The notes under the pieces: model-generated
The model's database searches: none
What the model saw: only the letters and a program-made list of their open reading frames with translations
What the model was told of the DNA's origin: nothing
Made by a program: the position numbers and the translations under genes
Shown: positions 8,017-16,072 of the stretch, piece by piece
Position numbering within the stretch: the first letter of the stretch is position 1
Layout of the letters: each line of letters begins with the position of its first letter
From: Neorhizobium huautlense
GTDB taxonomy: Bacteria > Pseudomonadota > Alphaproteobacteria > Rhizobiales > Rhizobiaceae
DNA: 64,000 bases
NCBI RefSeq assembly: GCF_002968575.1
Contig: NZ_PVBM01000020.1
Location: 45,852-109,851 of the forward strand
Direction of reading: 5' to 3'

Positions 8017-9657
8017 CTATTCCAGCGGCAAGGCCACGAAACGGAGGTTGCCGGCAGAATCTGCGATCATCACATGCGCGTTCCGGCGGCCTTCCGCCTT
8101 CAGTGCATTGATCCTCTTGACGACATCGGCGGGGTTCTCAACGAAGTCCTGCCCCACTTCCACGACAACTTCGCCGACCTTCAGGCCTTTCTGTGCCGCA
8201 GGCGAATTGGGTTCGACAGCGGTAATCACCACGCCCTCTACGCTTTCGGCGATGCTGAAAGCCTTGCGGCGTTCCTCGTCCAGCGCCGCAAGCGTCATCC
8301 CGAAGGTCGCCGCAGGTTTTTCAGCTGTCTCGCCGCCCTTCTGATCCCCCGGCGTGCCGTTGTCGGGTTCGAGGTTCTCGCCCTGTCCCTCGGGCAGACT
8401 CGGTTGCTCGGCATCCTCCTCAGGCTCGGCGCTGTCCTCCAGGCGTCCAAGCGTCACCTTGACGGTCTCTTCCTTTCCGTCCCGCATGATGACGACGTCG
8501 ACTTCCTTGGCGACGGGGCTTTCGGCCACGATGCGTGGCAGGTCGCGCATCTCGTTGACCGGGTGGCCGTCGAAGGTCAGGATCACGTCGCCCGCCTTGA
8601 TCTCGCCCTTCTGAATCGGTCCGCCGTTGACAACGCCAGAAATCAGCGCGCCGCGTGCGCGATCGAGACCGAGGCTCGCCGCCACGTCGTCGGTTACCGG
8701 CTGGATGCGCACACCGAGCCAGCCGCGGCGCGTTTCGCCGAACTCTATGAGCTGGTGGACGATATTTTCCGCGAGTTCCGTCGGCACGGCAAAGCCGATG
8801 CCGATCGAGCCGCCGGACGGAGAGATGATGGCGGTATTGATGCCGATGACCTCGCCGCTCATGTTGAACAACGGGCCGCCCGAATTGCCTTTGTTGATCG
8901 CCGCGTCCGTCTGGATGAAATTGTCATAAGGCCCGGCGTTGATGTTGCGGCCCCGGGCCGAAATGATGCCGAGCGTCACCGAGCCGCCGAGACCGAAGGG
9001 ATTGCCGATCGCCATGACCCAATCCCCGATGCGCATCTTTCGGGAATCGCCGAAACGCGCGGCCTTCAATGGTGTCTTCGGCTCGACCTTCAGGACGGAC
9101 AGATCGGTCTTCGTATCGGTTCCGACCAATCTGGCTTTGAGCTTGCTGCCGTTCGGGAAGATCACTTCGATGTCGTCGGCGCCTTCGATGACGTGGTTGT
9201 TGGTTACCACATAGCCGCTCGGATCGATCACGAAGCCGGAACCGAGCGAAGAAACCTTCTGGTTGCCGCCCTGGTTGCCCGGGCCGTCGAAGAAATCCTC
9301 GAAGAACTCCTGGAAAGGCGAGCCTTCCTGGATTTGCGGCTGCGGGCCTGCGCCTTGATCCTTGACGCTCTGCGAGGTCGAAATGTTGACCACCGCATCG
9401 AGCAGCCCTTCAGCCATATCGGCGATCGACGCCGGTCCTGCCGGGGCCATCGGGCTCGGCGGCGGTGGCGGATTGATCGTCGGAGACGCTGTCGGCGGAG
9501 CTGGCAGCATCGGGCCGGGCGAATTTCCATTTTGCTCGGGTGCCGGAGGCGTCGGCGCCTGCGCCTGCGCGACCGCCTGCAGAGGGTTCGCCAATACGGC
9601 AAGAGAGGCCGTCAACGTGACGAAGCGCGTGAAGGACGATCGAACCGTCTGGGCCAT
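8017..9657 (-). CDS. degP: periplasmic Do-like serine endoprotease (DegP/HtrA)
   Basis: Envelope protease/chaperone degrading misfolded periplasmic proteins. The 546 residues comprise an N-terminal signal peptide (about 1-30), a Pro-rich linker to about 75, a trypsin-like domain with catalytic His in VTNNHVIEG (about 152), Asp in TKTDLSVLKV (about 184) and Ser in NKGNSGGPLFN (about 259), PDZ1 (about 290-385), an acidic low-complexity linker, and PDZ2 (about 455-540, GLKVGEVVVEVG). It follows hflK-hflC as in many alphaproteobacteria, but a 12-bp perfect hairpin and 225 bp separate it from hflC, so it may have its own promoter. Confidence 0.96.
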   Translation of the reverse strand: MAQTVRSSFTRFVTLTASLAVLANPLQAVAQAQAPTPPAPEQNGNSPGPMLPAPPTASPTINPPPPPSPMAPAGPASIADMAEGLLDAVVNISTSQSVKDQGAGPQPQIQEGSPFQEFFEDFFDGPGNQGGNQKVSSLGSGFVIDPSGYVVTNNHVIEGADDIEVIFPNGSKLKARLVGTDTKTDLSVLKVEPKTPLKAARFGDSRKMRIGDWVMAIGNPFGLGGSVTLGIISARGRNINAGPYDNFIQTDAAINKGNSGGPLFNMSGEVIGINTAIISPSGGSIGIGFAVPTELAENIVHQLIEFGETRRGWLGVRIQPVTDDVAASLGLDRARGALISGVVNGGPIQKGEIKAGDVILTFDGHPVNEMRDLPRIVAESPVAKEVDVVIMRDGKEETVKVTLGRLEDSAEPEEDAEQPSLPEGQGENLEPDNGTPGDQKGGETAEKPAATFGMTLAALDEERRKAFSIAESVEGVVITAVEPNSPAAQKGLKVGEVVVEVGQDFVENPADVVKRINALKAEGRRNAHVMIADSAGNLRFVALPLE

Positions 9658-9843
9658 CTGGCATCCTCGCTATTGGATTTGCTGCATCGCCCCCGACGAG
9701 CGACACTCACCCGGGAAGATCATTGGAGCCTTTGAATCGGGCAGAGTTTCGACAAAGCATAAGGCGGAATGCATGCCGGGGAAATTACCTTTTCGTGAGC
9801 ATACTGCGCCCGAGCGGGTGTCGCCTGCCGATCATCTCGAAAC

Positions 9844-9872
9844 ATGAGGGGCAGCTCGCCGCTGCCCCTCAT
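9844..9872 (-). terminator. perfect 12-bp hairpin after hflC
   Basis: ATGAGGGGCAGC, a 5-base loop, then GCTGCCCCTCAT: a perfect 12-bp inverted repeat starting 10 bp after the hflC stop on the minus strand. Only a short T stretch follows on that strand (TGTTTC), so it may attenuate or protect the mRNA end rather than act as a full rho-independent terminator. Confidence 0.6.
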
Positions 9873-9882
9873 GCGCAGGATG

Positions 9883-10821
9883 TCAGTTGGCAGGTGCTGC
9901 GGGTACTGCAGGTGCCGCCGGCGCTTGCTGCTCCGGCCGCGTTCCCGTCGGAGAATTGAAGAAGCGCAGGAACTCCGAATTTGGCGACAGGACCATGGTC
10001 GTCCCGGTATCGGCAAGCGAAGCCACATAGGCCCGCATCGAGCGGTAGAATTCGAAGAAGGCCGGGTCGCGCTTAAAGGCTTCGCCGAAGATCCGGTTGC
10101 GTTCCGCGTCGCCTTCACCGCGCAGGATTTCCGAATCCCTTTGCGCCTCGGAGACCAGTTCGACGACCTGACGATCGGCAATCGCCCGCCGACGCTGCCC
10201 CTGTTCATTGCCGCGCGCACGGATCAGTTCCGCCTCCGCAAGTCGCTCCGCCTTCATGCGCTGGAAGGTCTGCGCCGAGACTTCCTGCGTGAGATCGGTG
10301 CGACGGATCCGCACGTCCCGGATGGTGAGGCCCAAGGTCTCGGCCGCCGCGTTGAGATCGGTGTGAACCTCCTGCATCATCGAGGAGCGTTCGTCAGATA
10401 GCGCAGCATCGAAGTTGCGCAGGCCGTAGACTCGGCGAAGCGCCGCATCGAGACGAGTGCGCAGCCGAGATTCCGCCGATTCCCTGTCGCCGGACACCGT
10501 TTCACGGAACCGGCGTGGATCGGTGATCGAATAGACGACGAAGGCGTCGACCTCATAGAAGGCGCCGCCGCGCACCTGCACGCGGATATTGTCGAGATCG
10601 AAACGCAGCGCGCGGTCTTCGAGATACTGAACGCGGTCCGCATCCATGAAGGCGAAGGGCAGCTTGAAATAGATGCCCGGCTCGCGCTTGACGTCTTGAA
10701 TCTGGCCGAACCGAACCACGATCGCCTGTTCCCGTTCGTTGACCACGAAGACGGATGAATAGAGCAGGACAAGAATGACGGCGAGGCCGATCAGAATTGC
10801 CGGAAGTCGATTGGAGTTCAT
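9883..10821 (-). CDS. hflC: HflC, SPFH-domain modulator of FtsH protease
   Basis: Inner-membrane protein of 312 residues that assembles with HflK into a cage around the FtsH protease and modulates its degradation of membrane proteins. One N-terminal transmembrane helix (about 8-28, LIGLAVILVLLYSSVFVV) is followed by an SPFH/Band-7 domain starting VNEREQAIVVRFGQIQ, a charged coiled-coil region (about 205-255), and an Ala/Pro-rich C-terminal tail. The start codon overlaps the hflK stop by 4 bases (ATGA), so translation is coupled. Confidence 0.96.
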   Translation of the reverse strand: MNSNRLPAILIGLAVILVLLYSSVFVVNEREQAIVVRFGQIQDVKREPGIYFKLPFAFMDADRVQYLEDRALRFDLDNIRVQVRGGAFYEVDAFVVYSITDPRRFRETVSGDRESAESRLRTRLDAALRRVYGLRNFDAALSDERSSMMQEVHTDLNAAAETLGLTIRDVRIRRTDLTQEVSAQTFQRMKAERLAEAELIRARGNEQGQRRRAIADRQVVELVSEAQRDSEILRGEGDAERNRIFGEAFKRDPAFFEFYRSMRAYVASLADTGTTMVLSPNSEFLRFFNSPTGTRPEQQAPAAPAVPAAPAN

Positions 10822-11912
10822 CGTGCAGCTCCCGGCTGGGCCTGGGGCCGGTTGATCTCGTTGAGCGGCAGGTAAGGAATGACGCCCTCCTTGTTCTCCA
10901 GGATGATCTTGTTTGAGCTCTTCAGCACCGCTTCCATTGTTTCGAGGAAGATGCGTTGACGGGTGACGTCGGGCGCATTGGCATATTCCTGATAGATGGA
11001 GATGAAGCGTTGCGCCTCACCCTGAGCCTCGTTCACGACACGGTCCTTGTAGGCGGACGCTTCTTCGCGAACCTGGGCGGCCTGTCCGCGGGCTTGGCCG
11101 AGCTTCTGGTTGGCGTATTGGTTCGCCTCTTCCACGAAACGGTCTTCGTCCTGTTCGGCGCGCTGCACTTCTTCGAAGGCATCGGCCACTTCACGCGGCG
11201 GCGCCGCATCCTCGATCGGCACCGCATTGATGGAAATGCCGGAACCGTAGGTGTCCATCGTGCCCTGGATGATGCCTCGCACCTCGGTCGAGATGTCTTC
11301 GCGGTTGTCGCGGAAAATGTCCTGCGCCGGACGGCGGCCGACAACTTCGCGCATGGCGCTTTCTGCGACCTGCTGCAGCGTCGAAGCGGGGCTTTCCAGG
11401 TTGAAGAGATAGGCCTTGGGATCGGTCACCGTGAACAGCACGGAAAACTGCACGTTGACGATGTTGGAGTCGCCCGTCAGCATCCAGCCGGCATTGGAGC
11501 TCGAACCCCGCGCCGCGCCGATATTCTGCTGCTGCTCCGTGACCTTGACGATCTCGACGGACTCCAGCGGCCAGAGATGGAAATGCAGGCCCGGCATGGA
11601 GATCTCGTCCTTCGGACGGCCAAAACGCAACTCGACGCCGCGCTCGTCCGGCTGGACCGTATAGACAGACTGGAATGCAAGAAACGCCACGACGATAAGG
11701 AGCACGATGACGAAGGCGCCGCCGTTGAATCCGCCGGGCATTACGCCACGCAAGCGATCCTGGCTGCGCCGGATGATGTCCTCCAGATCAGGTGGACCAC
11801 CGCTGCCTCCCCCGCCGCGTGGGCGGTTCGGTCCCTGCCCCCAGGGTCCTTGATTATTACCGCCACCGCCGCCCCACGGGCCGCCGCCGCCATTCTGATT
11901 GCTCCAGGGCAT
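10818..11912 (-). CDS. hflK: HflK, SPFH-domain modulator of FtsH protease
   Basis: Partner of HflC in the FtsH-regulating membrane complex. With the ATG at 11912 it has 364 residues. The first 55 or so are Gly/Asn/Pro-rich (PWSNQNGGGGPWGGGG), typical of HflK; a transmembrane helix at about 66-86 (FVIVLLIVVAFLAFQSVYTV) precedes the SPFH domain starting QPDERGVELRFGRP. The upstream frame to 12008 is open, but AGAGG sits correctly before the 11912 ATG and relatives start there. Forms an operon with hflC and probably folA (137 bp upstream, same strand). Confidence 0.96.
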   Translation of the reverse strand: MPWSNQNGGGGPWGGGGGNNQGPWGQGPNRPRGGGGSGGPPDLEDIIRRSQDRLRGVMPGGFNGGAFVIVLLIVVAFLAFQSVYTVQPDERGVELRFGRPKDEISMPGLHFHLWPLESVEIVKVTEQQQNIGAARGSSSNAGWMLTGDSNIVNVQFSVLFTVTDPKAYLFNLESPASTLQQVAESAMREVVGRRPAQDIFRDNREDISTEVRGIIQGTMDTYGSGISINAVPIEDAAPPREVADAFEEVQRAEQDEDRFVEEANQYANQKLGQARGQAAQVREEASAYKDRVVNEAQGEAQRFISIYQEYANAPDVTRQRIFLETMEAVLKSSNKIILENKEGVIPYLPLNEINRPQAQPGAAR

Positions 11913-12049
11913 CAAAACCTCTTTGTTCGTACCACTCCCATGCCGCGACGATACCGCGTGACGGCAGCCGGGCCATGCCGTTATAGGTATCCCGCGCCCC
12001 GCTTTCAACGCAGCTTCAATAACTTCCCGTTGTTCGGTAACGAAATGTC

Positions 12050-12580
12050 TCAGTTTGTCGCGCTTCGGCGCCGATAGGTGACGAAATGCGTCGCATAGTT
12101 GTCCTTCTCGCCAGCCGGGACAGCAACCTCTTCCACCTTTTCGAAAACCTGCGGATCTATGTCCGGAAAGAAAGTATCGCCGTCTGAGATGTCCGCGTCG
12201 ACATGCGTGACGTACAGCTTTTCCGCGAGTTTGATCGCCTGCGTATAGATTTCACCACCCCCCAGCACGTACACCTCATCGGCGCCTATCTCAGCCGCCT
12301 TCTCCTCGGCCATGCGCAGGCCACTAGAGAATGAGGGCGCGACCGCAACGCCGTCGTGCCGAAACTCCTGATTTCGGGTCACCACCACATGCGGACGTCC
12401 GGGCAGCGGCTTTCCGCCGAAGGAATCGAAAGTCTTGCGTCCGACGATGACGGGTTTGCCGAGCGTGAGCGCCTTGAACCGTTTGAGATCGGTGGAGAGC
12501 CTCCATGGCATATCGCCATCACGCCCGATTACTCCATTGCGGGAGACTGCAACGACAATGACAAGGCGTGGTTTTGCCAT
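12050..12580 (-). CDS. folA: dihydrofolate reductase
   Basis: Reduces dihydrofolate to tetrahydrofolate with NADPH, which recycles the folate oxidised by thymidylate synthase. Taking the ATG at 12580 gives 176 residues with the DHFR pattern: IVVAVSRNGVIGRDGDMPWRLSTDLKRFK near the N-terminus, VIVGRKTFDSFG, the NADPH-contact loop VLGGGEIYTQAIKLA, and VTHVDADISDGDTFFP. In most relatives thyA lies directly upstream; here thyA is 17 kb away with a gene block in between. Confidence 0.96.
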   Translation of the reverse strand: MAKPRLVIVVAVSRNGVIGRDGDMPWRLSTDLKRFKALTLGKPVIVGRKTFDSFGGKPLPGRPHVVVTRNQEFRHDGVAVAPSFSSGLRMAEEKAAEIGADEVYVLGGGEIYTQAIKLAEKLYVTHVDADISDGDTFFPDIDPQVFEKVEEVAVPAGEKDNYATHFVTYRRRSATN

Positions 12581-12764
12581 ATAGGCCACTTTCAAAAGGC
12601 CGGCGAGAGCGCCGATTGGCAACAAGGACGCCCAGCCGTATTGAAGCCTGCCCTTATGCGCAACAGGTTTTGAAGATGAAAATCCGGTTTTCAGACGCTA
12701 TTGTCCGCGATGTCCGGGCAGGAGTATCGGCCGGGGGCCCGGCACTGAGTAGGGGCTACCCCCT

Positions 12765-13214
12765 TCAACAAAGAAAAGTCCGGTCGGTCTTGAGATGATA
12801 CATCACGCCATCGTCCCACGGCGCAGCCTCCCTGAGTTTCGCGAGGCTTTCCCAGTCCATGGAGCCGGCGGCCCAGAAGTGGATGGTTTCGACACCCGCC
12901 TGTTTTGCGCGCGATTTGGCGAGCTCGAAAAGCTGGCGGGCCACACCGTGTTTGTCGACGAGGCTGACTGCCGCAAAGATCGGAACTTCCAGCTGAGACC
13001 CGCGTACCGGATGCTCCCGGGTGAAGACGTAACAAAGCCCGCGGATATAGCCGCGCGAATCCGTCACGGTCAGCCAGTCGTGACGGGAGGCGGCGGTTGC
13101 CGTCAGGGCCTTCCACTCCTCCAGATCGATACCCGGAATTACATGCTGAATGACTGCGTAGGCGCGATGCACATCCGCCGCATCGAGCCCTCCCACATCG
13201 TATTCCATCTTCAT
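12765..13214 (-). CDS. GNAT-like acetyltransferase, divergent from adhP
   Basis: A roughly 149-residue protein starting MKMEYDVGGLDAADV with the general look of a GNAT fold: LTVTDSRGYIRGLCYVFTRE (central strands), VPIFAAVSLVDKHGVARQLFELAKSRAKQAG (acetyl-CoA-binding helix region) and IHFWAAG. The open frame extends to 13325, but the upstream part would overlap the regulatory region shared with adhP; the ATG at 13214 is preferred. An FNR/FixK-type dyad lies 75 bp upstream, shared with adhP. Family assignment is moderate; substrate unknown. Confidence 0.7.
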   Translation of the reverse strand: MKMEYDVGGLDAADVHRAYAVIQHVIPGIDLEEWKALTATAASRHDWLTVTDSRGYIRGLCYVFTREHPVRGSQLEVPIFAAVSLVDKHGVARQLFELAKSRAKQAGVETIHFWAAGSMDWESLAKLREAAPWDDGVMYHLKTDRTFLC

Positions 13215-13289
13215 CTTGCCGTTCCGCCAAATGCTGAACCCAGGCCTTCGCCTGTTGTTCTCAATTTCGCAGATCCAGGGACATCGGCA

Positions 13290-13303
13290 TTGATCGGCGT
13301 CAA
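13290..13303. promoter_or_regulatory. FNR/FixK-type box between the GNAT gene and adhP
   Basis: TTGATCGGCGTCAA, matching the anaerobox TTGAY-N4-RTCAA in both half-sites. It lies 75 bp before the GNAT start and 99 bp before the adhP ATG, so it could serve both divergent promoters. No direct binding evidence. Confidence 0.7.
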
Positions 13304-13324
13304 CGGATAGCAATCCTCTCCTCA

Positions 13325-13338
13325 TTGCGTTGCGTCAA
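13325..13338. promoter_or_regulatory. second, weaker FixK-type box before adhP
   Basis: TTGCGTTGCGTCAA fits the relaxed rhizobial FixK consensus TTG(A/C)-N6-(T/G)CAA with one non-canonical half-site. It is 64 bp before the adhP ATG and 35 bp after the first box, closer to adhP than to the GNAT gene. Confidence 0.5.
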
Positions 13339-13402
13339 TGAAACCACGGCAAAGTTGAGGACAATCGCCGCCGGACTTTATCTTTTTGCAAAGGAGCAAT
13401 TG

Positions 13403-14440
13403 ATGGCAAGAACCATGAAAGCCGCGATAGTGCATCAATTCGGCAAGCCTCTTGCCATCGAATGCGTGCCGGTACCCGTTCCCGGCCCCGGCGAAATGCT
13501 GGTGAAGGTCATGGCCTGCGGTGTCTGCCACACGGATCTTCATGCCGCCGACGGCGATTGGCCGGTCAAGCCGACGCCTCCCTTCATCCCCGGGCATGAA
13601 GCTGCCGGCATCGTGGTCGAACTCGGCCCGGGCGTCACCGGTTTCAAGGAGGGCGATGCCGTCGGCGTTGCCTGGCTGCATGATGCCTGCCTCCGCTGCG
13701 AATATTGCGAAACCGGCTGGGAGACCCTTTGCGAGCATCAGCACAATACCGGCTATAGCTGCAACGGCGGGTTCGCGGAATATGTGATTGCCGATGCGGC
13801 CTTTGCCGCGCGATTGCCGCAGAACGTCGATTTTGCTTCTATTTCCCCGATCCTTTGCGCCGGTGTCACGACCTATAAAGGTCTCAAGGAAACCGAAGCC
13901 AGGCCGGGTGAATGGGTCGCAATCTCGGGTATCGGCGGTCTCGGTCACGTCGCCGTCCAATATGCCAAGGCAATGGGTCTGAAGGTTGCAGCGCTCGATG
14001 TCAGCGCCGACAAGCTCCAACTTGCCCGCAACTTAGGCGCCGATCTCGCCGTCGATGCTCGTGCCCTCACCGCCGTCGAGGAGGTCATGACCGCCACCGG
14101 CGGCGGCGCCCATGGCGTGCTGGTGACGGCGGTCTCGCCGCCGGCGTTTTCTCAGGCGATCCGCATGGTGCGACGCAAGGGCACCGTCAGCCTCGTGGGG
14201 CTGCCGCCCGGCGAATTCCCCACGCCGATCTTCGACGTGGTCTTGAAGCGCATCACGGTCCGTGGCTCGATCGTTGGAACGCGGCGTGACCTCGACGAGG
14301 CCATCGCCTTCGCGACCGAAGGCAAAGTCAGGACGGAAATCCACAAGGCGCCAATCGAGGACATCAACGACATCTTCACCCGCCTGAAGGATGGCAAGAT
14401 CGAAGGGCGGATGGTGCTCGATTTCTCTTCCGCGGGTTGA
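13403..14440 (+). CDS. adhP: zinc-dependent alcohol dehydrogenase (AdhP type)
   Basis: Medium-chain, NAD-dependent alcohol/aldehyde oxidoreductase of 345 residues. Catalytic zinc ligands are in CGVCHTDLH (about 38) and GHEAAG (about 61); structural zinc ligands in CLRCEYCETGWETLC (about 93-107); the Rossmann fold begins ISGIGGLGHVAVQYAKAMG (about 174). AAGGAG before the ATG at 13403 fixes the start, although the frame is open to 13325. It stands alone between an anaerobox promoter and a terminator. Under oxygen limitation it could reduce acetaldehyde and regenerate NAD; direction in vivo is inference. Confidence 0.93.
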   Translation: MARTMKAAIVHQFGKPLAIECVPVPVPGPGEMLVKVMACGVCHTDLHAADGDWPVKPTPPFIPGHEAAGIVVELGPGVTGFKEGDAVGVAWLHDACLRCEYCETGWETLCEHQHNTGYSCNGGFAEYVIADAAFAARLPQNVDFASISPILCAGVTTYKGLKETEARPGEWVAISGIGGLGHVAVQYAKAMGLKVAALDVSADKLQLARNLGADLAVDARALTAVEEVMTATGGGAHGVLVTAVSPPAFSQAIRMVRRKGTVSLVGLPPGEFPTPIFDVVLKRITVRGSIVGTRRDLDEAIAFATEGKVRTEIHKAPIEDINDIFTRLKDGKIEGRMVLDFSSAG

Positions 14441-14449
14441 TCGAATGTG

Positions 14450-14478
14450 GGCGCCGGTTCAGGAGCCGGCGCCTTTTT
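14450..14478 (+). terminator. rho-independent terminator of adhP
   Basis: GGCGCCGG and CCGGCGCC form a perfect 8-bp stem with an 8-base loop, followed by five T residues, starting 10 bp after the adhP stop. It lies at the convergent junction with the kinase gene on the other strand. Confidence 0.9.
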
Positions 14479-15983
14479 CAGCGGCAAATGAGCTCGACGA
14501 CCTCCTCCAGCGGCAGGGATGCATCGACATGCCGCCAGGAGATATCCGACGGTTTGCGGGCAAGTTGTGCTTCCAATACGCCGGCATCCGCATCCGACGG
14601 GCCGCCGACGCGGCTGCGTACTCGCTGCAGGAGGATTGCCGGAACGGCATCCAACCAGACACCCAGGAAATCCGCGCCGGCTGCGGCGCCTTCTATCAGC
14701 TTGCGGTTGGCCGGGTTGTCGAAAACGGCATCCGCCACCACGCAGCCGCCCTGCTCCAGAATGAGTTGGGAATGCCGCGCCATCTCCTGGTAGACTTTCC
14801 GCGAAACCTCCGGATCGTAGGCAGAAACAGGCAATCTCGTTTCCACCGAAACCCCGTAGAGGGCTTTGCGGATGCGGTCGCTTTCAAGAATCCGTGCGCC
14901 TGCGGGTGCTCCGACTCTCGCCGCCAGGCGGTCGGCCACGGCCGTCTTGCCGGAACCGCTCAAGCCGCCGATCGCAATCAGGCGGGCCGGCCTGTCCTGT
15001 AGCAGGACGTCGATCATATCGAAGTAGGATTTTGCCTCCGCCGTCAACCTGGAGAGATCCTGCCCCGGCTCTTCGGCCTGCGTCGCGGTGACATGCGCGC
15101 GGACGGCTGCCCGGATGGCCATGAAGAAAGGCAGCAGGCAGAAACCTTCCGCATCGCCGGTTTCGTCGAGATAACGGTTCATCGTGAGGTTGGCGAGTTC
15201 CGGGAAACCCCGGTGCCACATATCCATCAGAAGGAAGGCCAGATCGTAGAGCACGTCGATGGTGGCAATCTGCGCATTGAACTCGATGCAGTCGAAGAGG
15301 CGCGGCTCGCCCTCCAACAGGCACAGATTGCGCAGATGAAGGTCTCCATGGCAGCGGCGGACCTTGCCGGCGGCCGCCCTTCTGTCCAGCAATGCAGCGT
15401 GACGCCGCAATCGTGACCGGAACGCCTCGCCGACCGAGGCCAGCGCGGTCCTGTCGAAGACCCGGCTGGTGGCGAAACCCGCGTCGTTGATGTCCAGAAC
15501 GGCTGCGATATTGTCGGCGCCGCCGCCGGCAGCAACCACCGGCGCCTTTGCGTGGTAGACGGCGATCATGCGCGCGGCGGCGCTCATGAGTCCGGGCGTC
15601 AGTTTTCCGGATACCGCCATGCGGTCGAAAAGGTTCTCCTGCTCGAAACGAACCATCTCGACGACGCAATCCACCGGGTCCCCGTCGCCGTCCCACTCGA
15701 GCGAACCGTCAGCCGCAGATGTGATCCGGCGAACTCCCAGGTAGAGGTTGGGTGCTGTCTCGCCATTCAGAGCGACCTCCTTGCGGCAGGCCTCTTCGCG
15801 GATTGCAGCGGTGGAAAAATCCACATAGGGAAGCTTCAGCGCCTTCTTCAGCTTGTATGCCCGTTCGCCGACCAGCACGACCACCGAAATATGCGTTTCG
15901 ATCACCTCGACCGGACCTGTCAGGCCATAGGTGGCCGGATCTGTCAGGAAGGCGATCGTGCCGCTCTGATCTTCTGTCATCAT
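14478..15983 (-). CDS. bifunctional aminoglycoside phosphotransferase-like / P-loop kinase protein
   Basis: A 501-residue two-domain protein. The N-terminal half (about 1-320) is an APH-like kinase with the Brenner-type motif RRCHGDLHLRNLCL and metal-binding FDCIEFN; the C-terminal half (about 330-500) is a small P-loop kinase-like domain beginning LIAIGGLSGSGKTAVADRLA. The family is widespread in proteobacterial stress islands; its substrate is unknown and antibiotic resistance should not be assumed. The ATG at 15983 follows GAGGG; a GTG at 15998 is the alternative. It lies 74 bp downstream of the PK-like gene on the same strand, probably one operon driven from the anaerobox at 17648. Confidence 0.85.
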   Translation of the reverse strand: MMTEDQSGTIAFLTDPATYGLTGPVEVIETHISVVVLVGERAYKLKKALKLPYVDFSTAAIREEACRKEVALNGETAPNLYLGVRRITSAADGSLEWDGDGDPVDCVVEMVRFEQENLFDRMAVSGKLTPGLMSAAARMIAVYHAKAPVVAAGGGADNIAAVLDINDAGFATSRVFDRTALASVGEAFRSRLRRHAALLDRRAAAGKVRRCHGDLHLRNLCLLEGEPRLFDCIEFNAQIATIDVLYDLAFLLMDMWHRGFPELANLTMNRYLDETGDAEGFCLLPFFMAIRAAVRAHVTATQAEEPGQDLSRLTAEAKSYFDMIDVLLQDRPARLIAIGGLSGSGKTAVADRLAARVGAPAGARILESDRIRKALYGVSVETRLPVSAYDPEVSRKVYQEMARHSQLILEQGGCVVADAVFDNPANRKLIEGAAAGADFLGVWLDAVPAILLQRVRSRVGGPSDADAGVLEAQLARKPSDISWRHVDASLPLEEVVELICR

Positions 15984-16072
15984 CGTGCATTCCCTCACAG
16001 AATCGCTTCATCCAAAGAAGCCGTGCGACCCGACGCCACCTTTCATGGGTCAACTGCGAGGCTCCGCTTGCT

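Noticed and set aside
8074..9735. 553-codon frame antisense to degP
   Set aside because: Low-complexity, no start signal, and opposite to a clear protease gene.
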